NCBI RefSeq assembly: GCF_024170285.1
Contig: NZ_JALJXV010000013.1
Location: 1-64,000 of the forward strand
From: Natronocella acetinitrilica
GTDB lineage: Bacteria > Pseudomonadota > Gammaproteobacteria > Nitrococcales > Aquisalimonadaceae
Length of the DNA: 64,000 nt
Direction: 5' to 3'
Shown here piece after piece: positions 28,060 through 36,530 of the stretch. The position numbers and the translations under genes were made by a program. Each line of letters starts with the position of its first letter. The stretch's first letter is position 1. Under the pieces are notes generated by a model. The model had not been told where the DNA came from. It searched no databases and saw only the letters and a program-made list of their open reading frames with translations.

Positions 28060-29031
28060 CTACGCCAACACCGCCAACAACACCACCAAAGCCGGTATCG
28101 CCAGAATATGCGACAGCAGAATGATGCCCGACGCGAGCCCGTCATCCCCCTTCAACTGGCGGGTAAGCACGTAGCTCGCCGCCGCCGTGGGGCTGGCCAG
28201 CATGAGCGCGGTGATCAGCGTCTGCTCCGCCGACAGCCCCAGCCACCAGGCCAGCATCAGGCCGAACACCGGCAGCAGGAATACCTTCATCGCAGCGCCG
28301 GCAGTCGCCACCCGCAGATTGCCCTGGATCGGCGTGAGGTACAGCGCGCCGCCAATGCAGATCAGCGCCAGGGGGAAGGCCATCGAGCCAAGCGTGTTCA
28401 GGGTTCGATCCGCCAGCAGCGGGAACTGGATCTGCAGCAGCGACACCACGAGCCCCGCCGCACAGGCGATCAACAGCGGGTTCGTCACCAGGCCACGGCC
28501 GGCGGCCCGCATGGCGCTGCGGCTGATGCCGCCCGCGGAGAACAGCAGGATGACCACCGCCATGATGTTGTACACCACCACCAGCGGGCCGATGATGAGC
28601 AGCACGCTGGCCTCGGCCTGCGCCGTGGCCAGGCCCGCTGCATCGAAGGCGTAGAGCACCACCGGCAAGCCCACGAACACCGCGTTGCCGCGAAATGCAC
28701 CCTGGATGAAGGCCCCGCGGGAGAAACGTTCCAGACGCCCGAGCCACGCCACCAACATGGCCGCGAGAATGCCAAGGAAAGTTGCTCCGATAATCGCGAT
28801 GAGTAGATCCGCAGCGGCGACGAAGTCGGGGCTGGCGCCACCGATCCGGTGGAAGAGCAGCGCCGGCAGCGCCACCCAGTAACACAGCCGATTGACGTCA
28901 TGCAGCACGCCGGCGGAGAAAAAGCGCCCGCGCATCAGCGCCCAGCCGAGGCCGATCAGCAGAAATACCGGCGCGATGACGTTGAGGATCGTAAGCAGGA
29001 TCGGCTCCGGAAGTCGTGGCCCGGCGGGCAC
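28060..29031 (-). CDS. AEC family transporter
   Basis: A 323-residue inner-membrane protein with about ten transmembrane helices in two five-helix halves (auxin efflux carrier family, which export or import organic acids or amino acids). GAFRGNAVFVGLPVV near 115 and MLASPTAAASYVLTRQL near 283 are typical. I place the start at GTG 29029-29031; no strong ribosome site is visible and the true start may be a few codons further in. Divergent from pncA. Confidence 0.85.
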   Translation of the reverse strand: MPAGPRLPEPILLTILNVIAPVFLLIGLGWALMRGRFFSAGVLHDVNRLCYWVALPALLFHRIGGASPDFVAAADLLIAIIGATFLGILAAMLVAWLGRLERFSRGAFIQGAFRGNAVFVGLPVVLYAFDAAGLATAQAEASVLLIIGPLVVVYNIMAVVILLFSAGGISRSAMRAAGRGLVTNPLLIACAAGLVVSLLQIQFPLLADRTLNTLGSMAFPLALICIGGALYLTPIQGNLRVATAGAAMKVFLLPVFGLMLAWWLGLSAEQTLITALMLASPTAAASYVLTRQLKGDDGLASGIILLSHILAIPALVVLLAVLA

Positions 29032-29178
29032 CTTAGCGCGATTCTGGCAGATTCGCCTCGCTGATGCCGCTGATCGGCCGTAGCACCGATTACTTGAATT
29101 TGTCGAGGTTTGCCCCACAGTCAGGCGTATAAGAGGCGATACACGCCTCCACATTCAGGCTGCCGCCGGAGGTTTGGC

Positions 29179-29814
29179 ATGACGTCGTTCAACCCTGGAA
29201 CCACCGCACTGCTGCTGGTGGATATCCAGCCTGATTTCATGCCGGGTGGGCCGCTGGCTTGCGATAGGGGCGACAGCATCGTCGGGCCGGTTCGGGAACT
29301 GATGCAGTCCCGTGACTACGGCCACGTGGTGGCCACGCAGGACTGGCACCCGGCTGGCCATATCTCCTTCGCCAGTTCCCACCCCGGCACCAAGCCGTTC
29401 CAGACAATCCCGCTGTATGGGGAGGACCAGGTGCTCTGGCCCGACCACTGCGTTCAGGGCAGTCGCGGTGCTGGCCTGCATGACGGCCTGCCGCTGGAAC
29501 TGGTGGACGTGATCATCCGCAAGGGGTCGGACCCGAAGGTGGATTCCTACAGCGCCTTTCGCAATAACATCGGGCCGGATGGCGAGCGCCCCACAACCGG
29601 CCTTGCCGGCTGGCTGCGGGAACGGGGCGTGACCACCGTGCATGTCTGTGGGCTGGCCCGGGATGTGTGCGCACTGTGGACCGCGGAGGACGCTGCCGAA
29701 GCTGGCTTCGAGACCCATTTTCTGTGGGATCTCACCCGTCCGGTTGAAGACACCGAGGCCTCAAACCAGGCGACCCGTGCGGCATTGGGCCGTGCCGGCG
29801 TACATGTTATTTAG
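29179..29814 (+). CDS. pncA: Nicotinamidase
   Basis: PncA hydrolyses nicotinamide to nicotinate for NAD salvage. The 211-residue isochorismatase-fold enzyme has the catalytic triad Asp15 (VDIQPDF), Lys115 (IRKGSDP) and Cys164 (GLARDVC), and metal ligands Asp55, His57 and His61 (TQDWHPAGH). A GGAGG ribosome site supports this start. Together with nrtR and nadA it makes NAD metabolism well represented, but I see no NrtR-type palindrome before it. Confidence 0.95.
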   Translation: MTSFNPGTTALLLVDIQPDFMPGGPLACDRGDSIVGPVRELMQSRDYGHVVATQDWHPAGHISFASSHPGTKPFQTIPLYGEDQVLWPDHCVQGSRGAGLHDGLPLELVDVIIRKGSDPKVDSYSAFRNNIGPDGERPTTGLAGWLRERGVTTVHVCGLARDVCALWTAEDAAEAGFETHFLWDLTRPVEDTEASNQATRAALGRAGVHVI

Positions 29815-29904
29815 CGCGCATACAGCCTGAGGCAAACGCGGTAATCTGATGGTGAACATGCCTGCCAGTCGGGGCAGGTCGGGCAGTCGGGGGATTCCGG
29901 GTGC

Positions 29905-31107
29905 GTGAACACGGTGCATGAATTGCGCGGCCAGGCAGGCCTTATTCTCTCCGGTGGCGGCGCGCGGGCCGCTTACCAAGTCGGGGTGCTGAAAGCCATT
30001 GCCGAGATGCTGCCTGCGTCGGCCAGCAATCCGTTTCCCATCATCTGCGGTACTTCCGCCGGCGCGATCAATGCCGCACTCATTGCCACCCATGCAAGCC
30101 GCTTTCGTACCGGTGTTAAGGGGCTGGAGACGGCCTGGGCGAACTTCACCTCCGACCAGATCTACCGCACCAACATCACCGCGCTGGCCGGGCGCTCAAT
30201 GCGCTGGCTGTCGGCGCTGTTTCTCGGCGGCGTTGGCGCCCATCGGCCCGTATCACTGCTGGACAACACGCCATTGGCCCGGCTGCTCAGCCGGGTCGTT
30301 CGCTTCGAACGCATTGACGAAGCCATCGAAGCCGGTGACCTGCAGGCGCTGAGTATCACCTGCTCCGGCTACACCACCGGCGAGTCGGTGAGCTTCTACC
30401 AGGGTGCCGCCCAGATTGCCGATTGGGGGCGTGCCCGGCGCAAGGGCCGACGCACCCAGCTCGGCCTGCACCATCTGCTGGCTTCCAGCGCCATTCCGGT
30501 GGTGTTTCCCGCCGTGCGGATCGGTGGTGCCTATTTCGGCGATGGCTCAGTGCGGCAACTCGCGCCCATCAGCCCCGCTTTGCATCTGGGCGCGGACCGG
30601 GTCCTGGTTATTGGTGTGAGCGGCAGTGTGAACCGGACCTCGCCCAGTGGTACCGCCGAGCGCTACCCCAGCGTGGCGGATGTGCTGGGTCACATGATGG
30701 ATTCCGCCTTCATCGACAGCCTGGAAGGCGACGTGGAGCGGCTGCAACGCATCAACCGTACCTTGCAGCATATCCCCGAGAAGGTACGCAGAAAGGTGGA
30801 CGTCGGTCTGCGTAGCGTGGAGACGCTGATCATTTCCCCCAGCGAGAACATCGACAGAATCGCTGCCCGTCGCGCCGGTGAGATGCCACGCACCATGCGC
30901 TTCTTCCTGCGGGGCAGCGGCGCCACCAGGGGGGAGGGCGCCACCGTGCTCTCGTATCTGCTGTTTGAAGCCGGTTTCTGCTGCGAGCTGATCGCCCTTG
31001 GCTACAAGGACGCGGTTCAGCGGGAAACCGAGATCCTCCGTTTCCTCGGCCATGACCCGGTCGCGCTCCACGGCGCGGCGGGTGCCGTGCCCGGCGACGT
31101 CTGGTAG
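29905..31107 (+). CDS. Patatin-like phospholipase family protein
   Basis: A 400-residue lipid acyl hydrolase. The oxyanion GGGARAAYQVG is at about 18-28, the nucleophile Ser in GTSAGA near 52, and the catalytic Asp in DGSVRQ near 213. No signal peptide, so it acts inside or at the inner membrane. Start is GTG at 29905. The C-terminal 150 residues are family-specific. Monocistronic and 270 bp before nrdJa. Confidence 0.9.
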   Translation: MNTVHELRGQAGLILSGGGARAAYQVGVLKAIAEMLPASASNPFPIICGTSAGAINAALIATHASRFRTGVKGLETAWANFTSDQIYRTNITALAGRSMRWLSALFLGGVGAHRPVSLLDNTPLARLLSRVVRFERIDEAIEAGDLQALSITCSGYTTGESVSFYQGAAQIADWGRARRKGRRTQLGLHHLLASSAIPVVFPAVRIGGAYFGDGSVRQLAPISPALHLGADRVLVIGVSGSVNRTSPSGTAERYPSVADVLGHMMDSAFIDSLEGDVERLQRINRTLQHIPEKVRRKVDVGLRSVETLIISPSENIDRIAARRAGEMPRTMRFFLRGSGATRGEGATVLSYLLFEAGFCCELIALGYKDAVQRETEILRFLGHDPVALHGAAGAVPGDVW

Positions 31108-31226
31108 CGATACCTATTACATCGGCACATCCGAGGCTGGGCCTGCTGACAAGACATGTTCCAGGCGGATCAGTATGTTGTGTTTTCCCTGTTTGAAAAC
31201 CCCAATCTGTAGCCCCCTGTCAAGCG

Positions 31227-31254
31227 TTGACTTGCCCCCGTCTTGGTCTAATAT
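31227..31254 (+). promoter_or_regulatory. Candidate nrdJ promoter
   Basis: TTGACT (31227-31232) and TAATAT (31249-31254) with a 16-bp spacer form a plausible sigma-70 promoter about 125 bp before the nrdJa start. The NrdR-like boxes begin 12 bp downstream of the -10, over the transcription start. Confidence 0.55.
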
Positions 31255-31265
31255 GGCGAAGCCAA

Positions 31266-31313
31266 CCCCAACATATAGGGGTTGCCCGTTAACAAGATGT
31301 TGACATGTAGTGG
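31266..31313 (+). promoter_or_regulatory. Two NrdR-like boxes, 32 bp apart
   Basis: Box 1 (31266-31281, CCCCAACATATAGGGG) matches the core CWATATATWG of the NrdR consensus with one mismatch and sits in a perfect inverted repeat CAACCCC-N8-GGGGTTG. Box 2 (31298-31313, TGTTGACATGTAGTGG) is weaker. Their 32-bp, three-turn spacing is what NrdR needs. NrdR represses ribonucleotide reductase genes (established); its use here is inference. Confidence 0.7.
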
Positions 31314-31320
31314 AACATCC

Positions 31321-31329
31321 TGTGGATAA
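31321..31329 (-). promoter_or_regulatory. Consensus DnaA box upstream of nrdJa
   Basis: TGTGGATAA is the exact complement of the DnaA box TTATCCACA. It lies 50 bp before the nrdJa start, next to the NrdR boxes. DnaA is known to control nrdAB in E. coli, so a replication-linked role is plausible. A single box could also be chance. Confidence 0.6.
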
Positions 31330-31378
31330 CCACCCCAAGTCATTGAAACAGAAATCATCATCCCGGGGAGACAACAAC

Positions 31379-34300
31379 ATGAGCCACCCTGCGCCCACGC
31401 GCGTCGTCAAAAAGGACGTTACCGAGATACCGATCCAGAGCGCTTCCGTCGATATCTGGGACAAGAAATACCGGCTGAAGGCGAAGGACGGCCGCGTGAT
31501 CGACGACACGGTGGATGACACCTACAAGCGGGTGGCGCGTGCGCTGGCCGACGTGGAGATCGGCAAGAAAAAGCAGGAGGAATGGTACGAGAAATTCGTC
31601 TGGGCGCTGCGTCAGGGTGCCATTCCCGCAGGCCGCATCACCTCCAATGCCGGCGCTCAGGAGCACAAGCCCGCCACCAGCACCATCAACTGCACCGTCT
31701 CCGGCACCATTGGCGACTCGATGAACGACATCCTGCACAAGGTGCACGAGGCCGGGCTGACGCTGAAAGCCGGTTGCGGTATCGGCTATGAATTCTCCAC
31801 GCTGCGACACAAGGGCGCCTACGTCTCCGGCGCCGGGGCCTACACCTCGGGCTCGCTGTCGTTCATGGATATCTACGACCGCATGTGCTTCACGGTGTCC
31901 TCCGCCGGCGGGCGGCGCGGCGCGCAGATGGCCACCTTCGACGTGGGCCACCCCGACGTGCTCGACTTCATCCGCGCCAAGCGCGAGGACGGCCGGCTGC
32001 GCCAGTTCAACCTGAGCCTGCTCATCACCGACGAGTTCATGGAAGCGGTGCAGAAGAACGCCGACTGGCCGCTGGCCTTCCCGCTGACCATCCGCGAGGC
32101 AGAAGTCGACGGCGTCGACGTCAACGACCCCAGCGTGGTCATCTGGCGTGAATGGCCGAGCCGTGAAGGCTACGTCACCAACGAAGCAGGCCTGGTGGCC
32201 TGCCGCATCGAGCGCACGATCAAGGCCCAGCGGCTGTGGGACCTGATCATGACCTCCACCTACGACTTCGCCGAGCCCGGCTTCATCCTCATTGACCGCG
32301 TCAACGAGATGAACAACAACTGGTTCTGCGAGGAAATCCGTGCGACCAACCCGTGCGTGACGGCAGATACCCGGCTGCACACACAGCATGGGCTGGTTCG
32401 GATTGGTGACCTGTACGAATCCGGCGCATCGCTGGAGGCCAGCGTTGACGCCCGCACACTCTCGGATGGACGTCGTACCGATCGCCGCGTGGTGAGCCGG
32501 CCGGCGAAGCCCGCTTTCATGACGGCACGCAATGCGGACGTCTACCGGGTAACCACCGAAGATGGTTACGAAATCAAGGCCACGGCCTGGCACGATTTCT
32601 ATACCGCCCGGGGCAAAGTCAAGCTAAAGGATCTGAAAGTAGGCGACGAGTTGCTCGTTCAGGCTGGCAAGGGCCAGTTCGGTACCGAGGGCAACGAGGA
32701 CCTGGGCATTCTGCTCGGCCTGATTACAGGTGACGGCCATTTCACCAATCGTGGTGGTGACAAGGAAGCGGTCATCGTCAACTTCTGGAACCAGGAATGT
32801 GAGCTCGCCGAGCGAATCAGTGCGCATGTGAACACCCTGATCCGCGATGTTGCACAAACTGCGCGGACTTACGAAGTGACGCCTGTTGCCGTGCCGGAGC
32901 GCAATCACCTGTTTATTCGCTCCGTCCTGCTGGCCCGGGTGCTAGAGCGTTTCGGTTTCAGTCGTGACACTAAGTTCCAGGTACCGGAAGTGGTCTGGCG
33001 GGGTAGCGAATCCTGTGTGAAGGGCTATTTGCGAGGGCTTTTCCAGGCGGACGGAACGGTGAACATCTCCAGTAATTCGCAAAGCTGCTCCATCAGGCTG
33101 GCGTCCAGTTACCCGGAACTGCTCAAGGATGTGCAGGTGCTGCTTGCGAACCTGGGTGTGTTCTGCCGTATCCGTCAGCGTCGTGCGGCCAGCCAGCGGA
33201 TGCTGCCGGATGGCAATGGCGGGAACAAGGCATATGACTGCAAGGCCGACTATGAGCTGATCATCGACGGCGAGTCCAGGGAACAGTTCATGGCCGAGGT
33301 TGGTTTCCTGCTGGACTACAAGAACACCCGCTATCAGGAATGGGTATCCGATAAACTCCTTCGGAAGACGCAGCGGTTTACCTCGCGCATCCACGAGATC
33401 GTCCACTTCGGTCGCGAGGCTGTCTACGACACCACGCAGCCTGATCAGAATTCGGTGATCTTCAACGGACTGGTCACGGGGCAATGCGGCGAACAGCCAT
33501 TACCCCCCTACGGCGCCTGCCTGCTTGGTTCCATCAACCTCACCAAGTTCGTGCGTGAGCCCTTCACCGCCGATGCCTGGTTCGACTGGGACACCTACCG
33601 CGAGGTGGTGGCCACCTTCACCCGCATGCTCGACAACGTGGTCGAGATCAACGGCCTGCCGCTGCCCAAGCAGCAGGAAGAGATCATGCGCAAGCGCCGC
33701 CACGGCATGGGCTTTCTCGGGCTCGGCTCCACGGTGACCATGCTGCGCATGCAGTACGGCGACAGCGCGTCGGTGGCCTTTACCGAGCAGGTGGCGAAGG
33801 AAATGGCCCTGGTGGGCTGGCGCACCGCCGTCACCCTGGCGGAGGAAAAGGGCCCCGCCCCGATCATGGACGAAGACTTCACCGTGACCGAGGAAATGCT
33901 CGCCAAGCGCCCGGCAATGGCGCAGGACGGCTACAAGCTGGGCGACACCGTGAAGGGCCGGGTGCTGCTGGCGAAGTACAGCCACTACATGCAGCGGGTG
34001 GGCGAGGCCGATGCCGACGTCATCCAGGCCATCGCCGAGAAGGGCGCACGCTTCACCCACCACAGCTCCATCGCGCCCACAGGCACCATCTCGCTGTCCC
34101 TGGCCAACAACGCCAGCAACGGCATCGAGCCGAGCTTCGCCCATCACTACTTCCGCAACGTGATCCGCGAAGGGCGCAAGACCAAGGAAAAGGTCGACGT
34201 CTTCTCCTTCGAGCTGCTGGCCTACCGTCACTTCATCGACGAAGAGGCCATGCCCAACGCCGGTGACGGCGAGCATGAACTGCCGGACTACTTCATTACC

Positions 34301-34666
34301 GCCGACGACATCACGCCCAAGCAGCACGTGGATATCCAGGCGGCGGCGCAGAAGTGGGTGGATTCCTCCATCTCCAAGACGGCCAACGTCCCCACCGACT
34401 ACCCGTACGAGGACTTCAAGGACATCTACCGCTACGCCTACAAGAGCGGGCTCAAGGGCTGCACCACCTTCCGCTTCAACCCCGAAGCCTTCCAGGGCGT
34501 GCTGGTGAAGGAGAAAGACCTCAACAGCACCACCTACCGCTTCGAGCTGGAAGACGGCAGCACCGTCGAACTCAAGGGTGGCGACGAAATCGAGTACGAC
34601 GGCGAGGTGCACACCGCCGCCAACCTGTTCGACGCCCTCAAGGAAGGCTACTACGGCAAGTTCTGA
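31379..34666 (+). CDS. nrdJa: Class II (adenosylcobalamin-dependent) ribonucleotide reductase large subunit NrdJa, intein-containing
   Basis: Makes deoxyribonucleotides using coenzyme B12. The precursor has 1095 residues; removing a 377-residue intein (residues 326-702) leaves 718, close to Pseudomonas NrdJa. Host motifs are AGAQEHKPATSTINC near 105, GRRGAQMATFDVGHPDV near 181 and the active-site NP|CGEQPLPPYGACLLGS interrupted by the intein. Thus the Cys thought to carry the thiyl radical becomes the +1 residue of splicing, and the enzyme should be inactive until spliced. Start ATG has GGGGAG upstream. 12 bp before nrdJb. Confidence 0.95.
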   Translation: MSHPAPTRVVKKDVTEIPIQSASVDIWDKKYRLKAKDGRVIDDTVDDTYKRVARALADVEIGKKKQEEWYEKFVWALRQGAIPAGRITSNAGAQEHKPATSTINCTVSGTIGDSMNDILHKVHEAGLTLKAGCGIGYEFSTLRHKGAYVSGAGAYTSGSLSFMDIYDRMCFTVSSAGGRRGAQMATFDVGHPDVLDFIRAKREDGRLRQFNLSLLITDEFMEAVQKNADWPLAFPLTIREAEVDGVDVNDPSVVIWREWPSREGYVTNEAGLVACRIERTIKAQRLWDLIMTSTYDFAEPGFILIDRVNEMNNNWFCEEIRATNPCVTADTRLHTQHGLVRIGDLYESGASLEASVDARTLSDGRRTDRRVVSRPAKPAFMTARNADVYRVTTEDGYEIKATAWHDFYTARGKVKLKDLKVGDELLVQAGKGQFGTEGNEDLGILLGLITGDGHFTNRGGDKEAVIVNFWNQECELAERISAHVNTLIRDVAQTARTYEVTPVAVPERNHLFIRSVLLARVLERFGFSRDTKFQVPEVVWRGSESCVKGYLRGLFQADGTVNISSNSQSCSIRLASSYPELLKDVQVLLANLGVFCRIRQRRAASQRMLPDGNGGNKAYDCKADYELIIDGESREQFMAEVGFLLDYKNTRYQEWVSDKLLRKTQRFTSRIHEIVHFGREAVYDTTQPDQNSVIFNGLVTGQCGEQPLPPYGACLLGSINLTKFVREPFTADAWFDWDTYREVVATFTRMLDNVVEINGLPLPKQQEEIMRKRRHGMGFLGLGSTVTMLRMQYGDSASVAFTEQVAKEMALVGWRTAVTLAEEKGPAPIMDEDFTVTEEMLAKRPAMAQDGYKLGDTVKGRVLLAKYSHYMQRVGEADADVIQAIAEKGARFTHHSSIAPTGTISLSLANNASNGIEPSFAHHYFRNVIREGRKTKEKVDVFSFELLAYRHFIDEEAMPNAGDGEHELPDYFITADDITPKQHVDIQAAAQKWVDSSISKTANVPTDYPYEDFKDIYRYAYKSGLKGCTTFRFNPEAFQGVLVKEKDLNSTTYRFELEDGSTVELKGGDEIEYDGEVHTAANLFDALKEGYYGKF
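32354..33484 (+). mobile_element. Intein with LAGLIDADG homing endonuclease in NrdJa
   Basis: A 377-residue in-frame element. Block A starts CVTADTRLHTQHG; block B has TAWH (TXXH); two dodecapeptide motifs, LGILLGLITGDGHF and VKGYLRGLFQADGTV, mark a homing endonuclease; the end reads VYDTTQPDQNSVIFNGLVTGQ|C. The usual final His-Asn is replaced by Gly-Gln. Base composition is lower in GC than the flanking exteins, consistent with recent entry. It is inserted in the conserved NPCGEQ active site. Confidence 0.95.
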
Positions 34667-34678
34667 GCCGGAGGATCA

Positions 34679-35386
34679 ATGACCATGGCTATCAAGATTG
34701 CAAAGAAAATCGTCGGTTACGAGGTGGTGAAAGAGGCGGCGGAACCCAAGCCCGCCGCCCCGCAGGAGGCCGCCAACGCGCCGGACATCGAGCACATGCA
34801 CGAGCTGCTGGCACGCCCCGAGCAGCTTGAGGGCAGCACCTACAAGATCAAGACGCCGCTCTCCGAGCACGCGCTGTACGTCACCATCAACGACATCGTG
34901 CTGAACCCCGGCACGGAACACGAAGTGCGCCGCCCCTTCGAGATCTTCATCAACTCGAAGAACATGGACCACTTCCAGTGGATCGTCGCGCTCACGCGCA
35001 TCGTCTCCGCCGTGTTCCGCAAGGGTGGGGATTGCACCTTCCTGGCCGAGGAGCTGCACTCGGTGTTCGACCCACGGGGCGGCTACTTCAAGCGGGGCGG
35101 GCGCTTCATGCCCAGCCTCGTGGCCGAGATCGGCGACGTCATCGACCAGCACCTGCGCAAGATCGGCATGATCGAGGCAGACGATCTGGACGAGCACCAG
35201 AAAGCCTTCATCGAAAAGAAAAAGGCCGAACTGCGGGGCGAAACCGAGTACGCCGAAGAAGCGGAAAACATGGAAGGCGACTACCCCGCCAACGCCCAGC
35301 TCTGCACCAAGTGCAACACCAAGGCCGTGGTGATGATGGACGGCTGCATGACCTGCCTGAGCTGCGGCGACAGCAAGTGCGGATGA
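34679..35386 (+). CDS. nrdJb: Class II ribonucleotide reductase accessory subunit NrdJb (TSCPD domain)
   Basis: A 235-residue partner of NrdJa. The TSCPD-like domain (about 50-150) contains NPGTEHEVRRPFEIFINSKN and GGDCTFLAEELHSVFDPRGGY, and the C-terminal tail LCTKCNTKAVVMMDGCMTC-type Cys pairs (near 211-233, ending CGDSKCG) would transfer reducing power to the active site. In most class II enzymes this tail belongs to the same chain; here, as in Pseudomonas, it is a separate protein. GGAGG precedes the ATG. Ends before a bidirectional terminator. Confidence 0.95.
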   Translation: MTMAIKIAKKIVGYEVVKEAAEPKPAAPQEAANAPDIEHMHELLARPEQLEGSTYKIKTPLSEHALYVTINDIVLNPGTEHEVRRPFEIFINSKNMDHFQWIVALTRIVSAVFRKGGDCTFLAEELHSVFDPRGGYFKRGGRFMPSLVAEIGDVIDQHLRKIGMIEADDLDEHQKAFIEKKKAELRGETEYAEEAENMEGDYPANAQLCTKCNTKAVVMMDGCMTCLSCGDSKCG

Positions 35387-35410
35387 GGTAGGGCACCGCA
35401 TGGTAGTGAA

Positions 35411-35450
35411 CAAAAACCCCGGTTCTCGCAAGGTGCCGGGGTTTTGTTTT
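35411..35450. terminator. Bidirectional terminator between nrdJb and intI remnant
   Basis: AACCCCGG and CCGGGGTT form a stem (loop about 13 nt), followed by TTGTTTTT on the plus strand and preceded by AAAAA, a T-run on the minus strand. It marks the boundary between core genome and the integron remnant. Confidence 0.85.
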
Positions 35451-35615
35451 TCAAGTCATATCCAGCGGGCGGCGCAAGGTCGCGCCCATGGTGGTGGGGT
35501 GGCGCTTGCCATGAAACAGAATGAACCGGCGAATCCACTGAAGATACGCCCGCTCGGTGCGGATGCTGTAGTGCTTGAAACGAACGCGGTCCAGGAGTCT
35601 CGGCGCCTGATCCAT
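35451..35615 (-). pseudogene. intI: Truncated integron integrase (intI remnant), N-terminal 54 residues
   Basis: The frame encodes MDQAPRLLDRVRFKHYSIRT ERAYLQWIRRFILFHGKRHP and then diverges to a stop nine residues later. This is the N-terminal SAM-like DNA-binding domain of integron integrases (IntI), whose family begins with this KHYS-RTE-Y--WI-RFI-FH-KRHP pattern. The whole catalytic domain (RHRY tyrosine-recombinase residues) is lost, replaced by the nrdJb terminator. It has a GGGAG ribosome site, and it points away from the cassette array as in a normal integron. Confidence 0.9.
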
Positions 35616-35765
35616 GGCGTACTTTCTCCCTGCGGTTCCCGATGTCTATCGTCCACAAAATCTACAGATGGTCGCTCTGAAGGACAAGCCGCACCGCATT
35701 ACACACCAGAATCGGCGTGTTTCAACAAGCCATTATTGGTGTCTACGTTTAGTTAGCGGGACCAG
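35616..35765 (+). other. Probable attI region and first cassette junction
   Basis: Non-coding DNA between the intI start and cassette 1, where attI and the cassette promoter should lie. GTTAGCG at 35752-35758 fits the GTTRRRY recombination core. TTAGCGG after the crossover base is the reverse complement of the CCGCTAA part at the end of cassette 1 (36410-36417), as required for a cassette excised and inserted as a circle. Confidence 0.75.
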
Positions 35766-36287
35766 ATGGATCTACTGCAGCACGCAAAAGAGTCTTACAC
35801 GCACGAGTTCGAGCGTCGGAACGAGCTGCGTCGGGCGCTAGGCTTACCCGTGAGCATTGCGGTGGTATTCGCCGGCGCCCAATTCTCCCTGTTTCGGGCG
35901 TTCCCGTGGGGATTCACCGAATCAGCGATAGAGATCGTCTTCGGCGTCACTTGGTCTGCGGCAGTGTTGTCATGGATTGCACTAGTCGTTTTCCTCATTT
36001 GGGGACATGTGGGGCATCCCTATGCTTATATTGCGACGCCGAGGGAGCTCCGTGATTACCGAAAAAAGCTTGCGGAGCACAATGATACTTCGATCTCCGA
36101 CGAAAAAAGCAATGCCGAGTTGGAGCAGTTTCTAGAAGCCGAGTACGCGGATAATGCGCATCATACCTCGATCAAGAACGACAAGAAATCTGTATTCTTG
36201 CATAGAGCCAATCAAGCGCTAGTTGTCTCCTTGCTGTTTACACCATTATCAGGATCCATTGTCCTTGTAACAGACCTTTGCGAGTGA
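35766..36287 (+). CDS. Cassette 1: membrane protein of unknown function
   Basis: A 173-residue integral membrane protein with two hydrophobic segments (about 27-50 and 57-80), a soluble charged part (about 90-140) and a third hydrophobic segment (about 148-170). No family recognised. It starts only 13 bp after the attI crossover point, typical for a gene cassette. GC is lower than in chromosomal neighbours. It is followed 3 bp later by a 41-residue Lys-rich protein within the same cassette, so the two may work together. Confidence 0.75.
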   Translation: MDLLQHAKESYTHEFERRNELRRALGLPVSIAVVFAGAQFSLFRAFPWGFTESAIEIVFGVTWSAAVLSWIALVVFLIWGHVGHPYAYIATPRELRDYRKKLAEHNDTSISDEKSNAELEQFLEAEYADNAHHTSIKNDKKSVFLHRANQALVVSLLFTPLSGSIVLVTDLCE

Positions 36288-36290
36288 CCG

Positions 36291-36416
36291 ATGAGCGAAA
36301 AAGATAAAGACAAAAACAACACAAATCAATCACCCAACAAGAAACCGCGACCGGCGCCGCCACCGAGTCGTCTTATTAAGGACAACGAGCGGAAAAAAAA
36401 GAAGAAGAACCGCTAA
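36291..36416 (+). CDS. Cassette 1: small Lys-rich protein
   Basis: A 41-residue, strongly basic protein (MSEKDKDKNNTNQSPNKKPR...ERKKKKKNR) with a Pro-rich centre PAPPPSR. It starts 3 bp after the membrane-protein stop and its own stop lies within the attC left end (CCGCTAAC). Two-gene cassettes are uncommon. It could be an RNA- or phospholipid-binding partner of the membrane protein; function unknown. Confidence 0.6.
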   Translation: MSEKDKDKNNTNQSPNKKPRPAPPPSRLIKDNERKKKKKNR

Positions 36417-36502
36417 CAAGGCGGTGAACCGGACGCCGGTAAGCTCAGCGGCGCTTCGCGAGAAGCGTGGTGCCGGCGCCGGTTACCGCTGACGTTATGA
36501 GC
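36410..36502 (+). other. attC site 1
   Basis: Left end CCGCTAACAAGGCGGTGAACCGG and right end CCGGTTACCGCTGACGTTATGA (each shown in family form) pair as imperfect inverted repeats: GCGGTGAACCGG against CCGGTTACCGC leaves one G unpaired, the extrahelical base typical of attC. Crossover would be between G36494 and T36495. Confidence 0.85.
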
Positions 36503-36530
36503 ACTGTTCGTGCATTGGAGGTACTAGGCG

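Noticed and set aside
31358-32593. 411-codon ORF antisense to nrdJa
   Set aside because: High-GC shadow frame opposite a certain gene; no ribosome site and Gly/Val/His-rich shadow composition.
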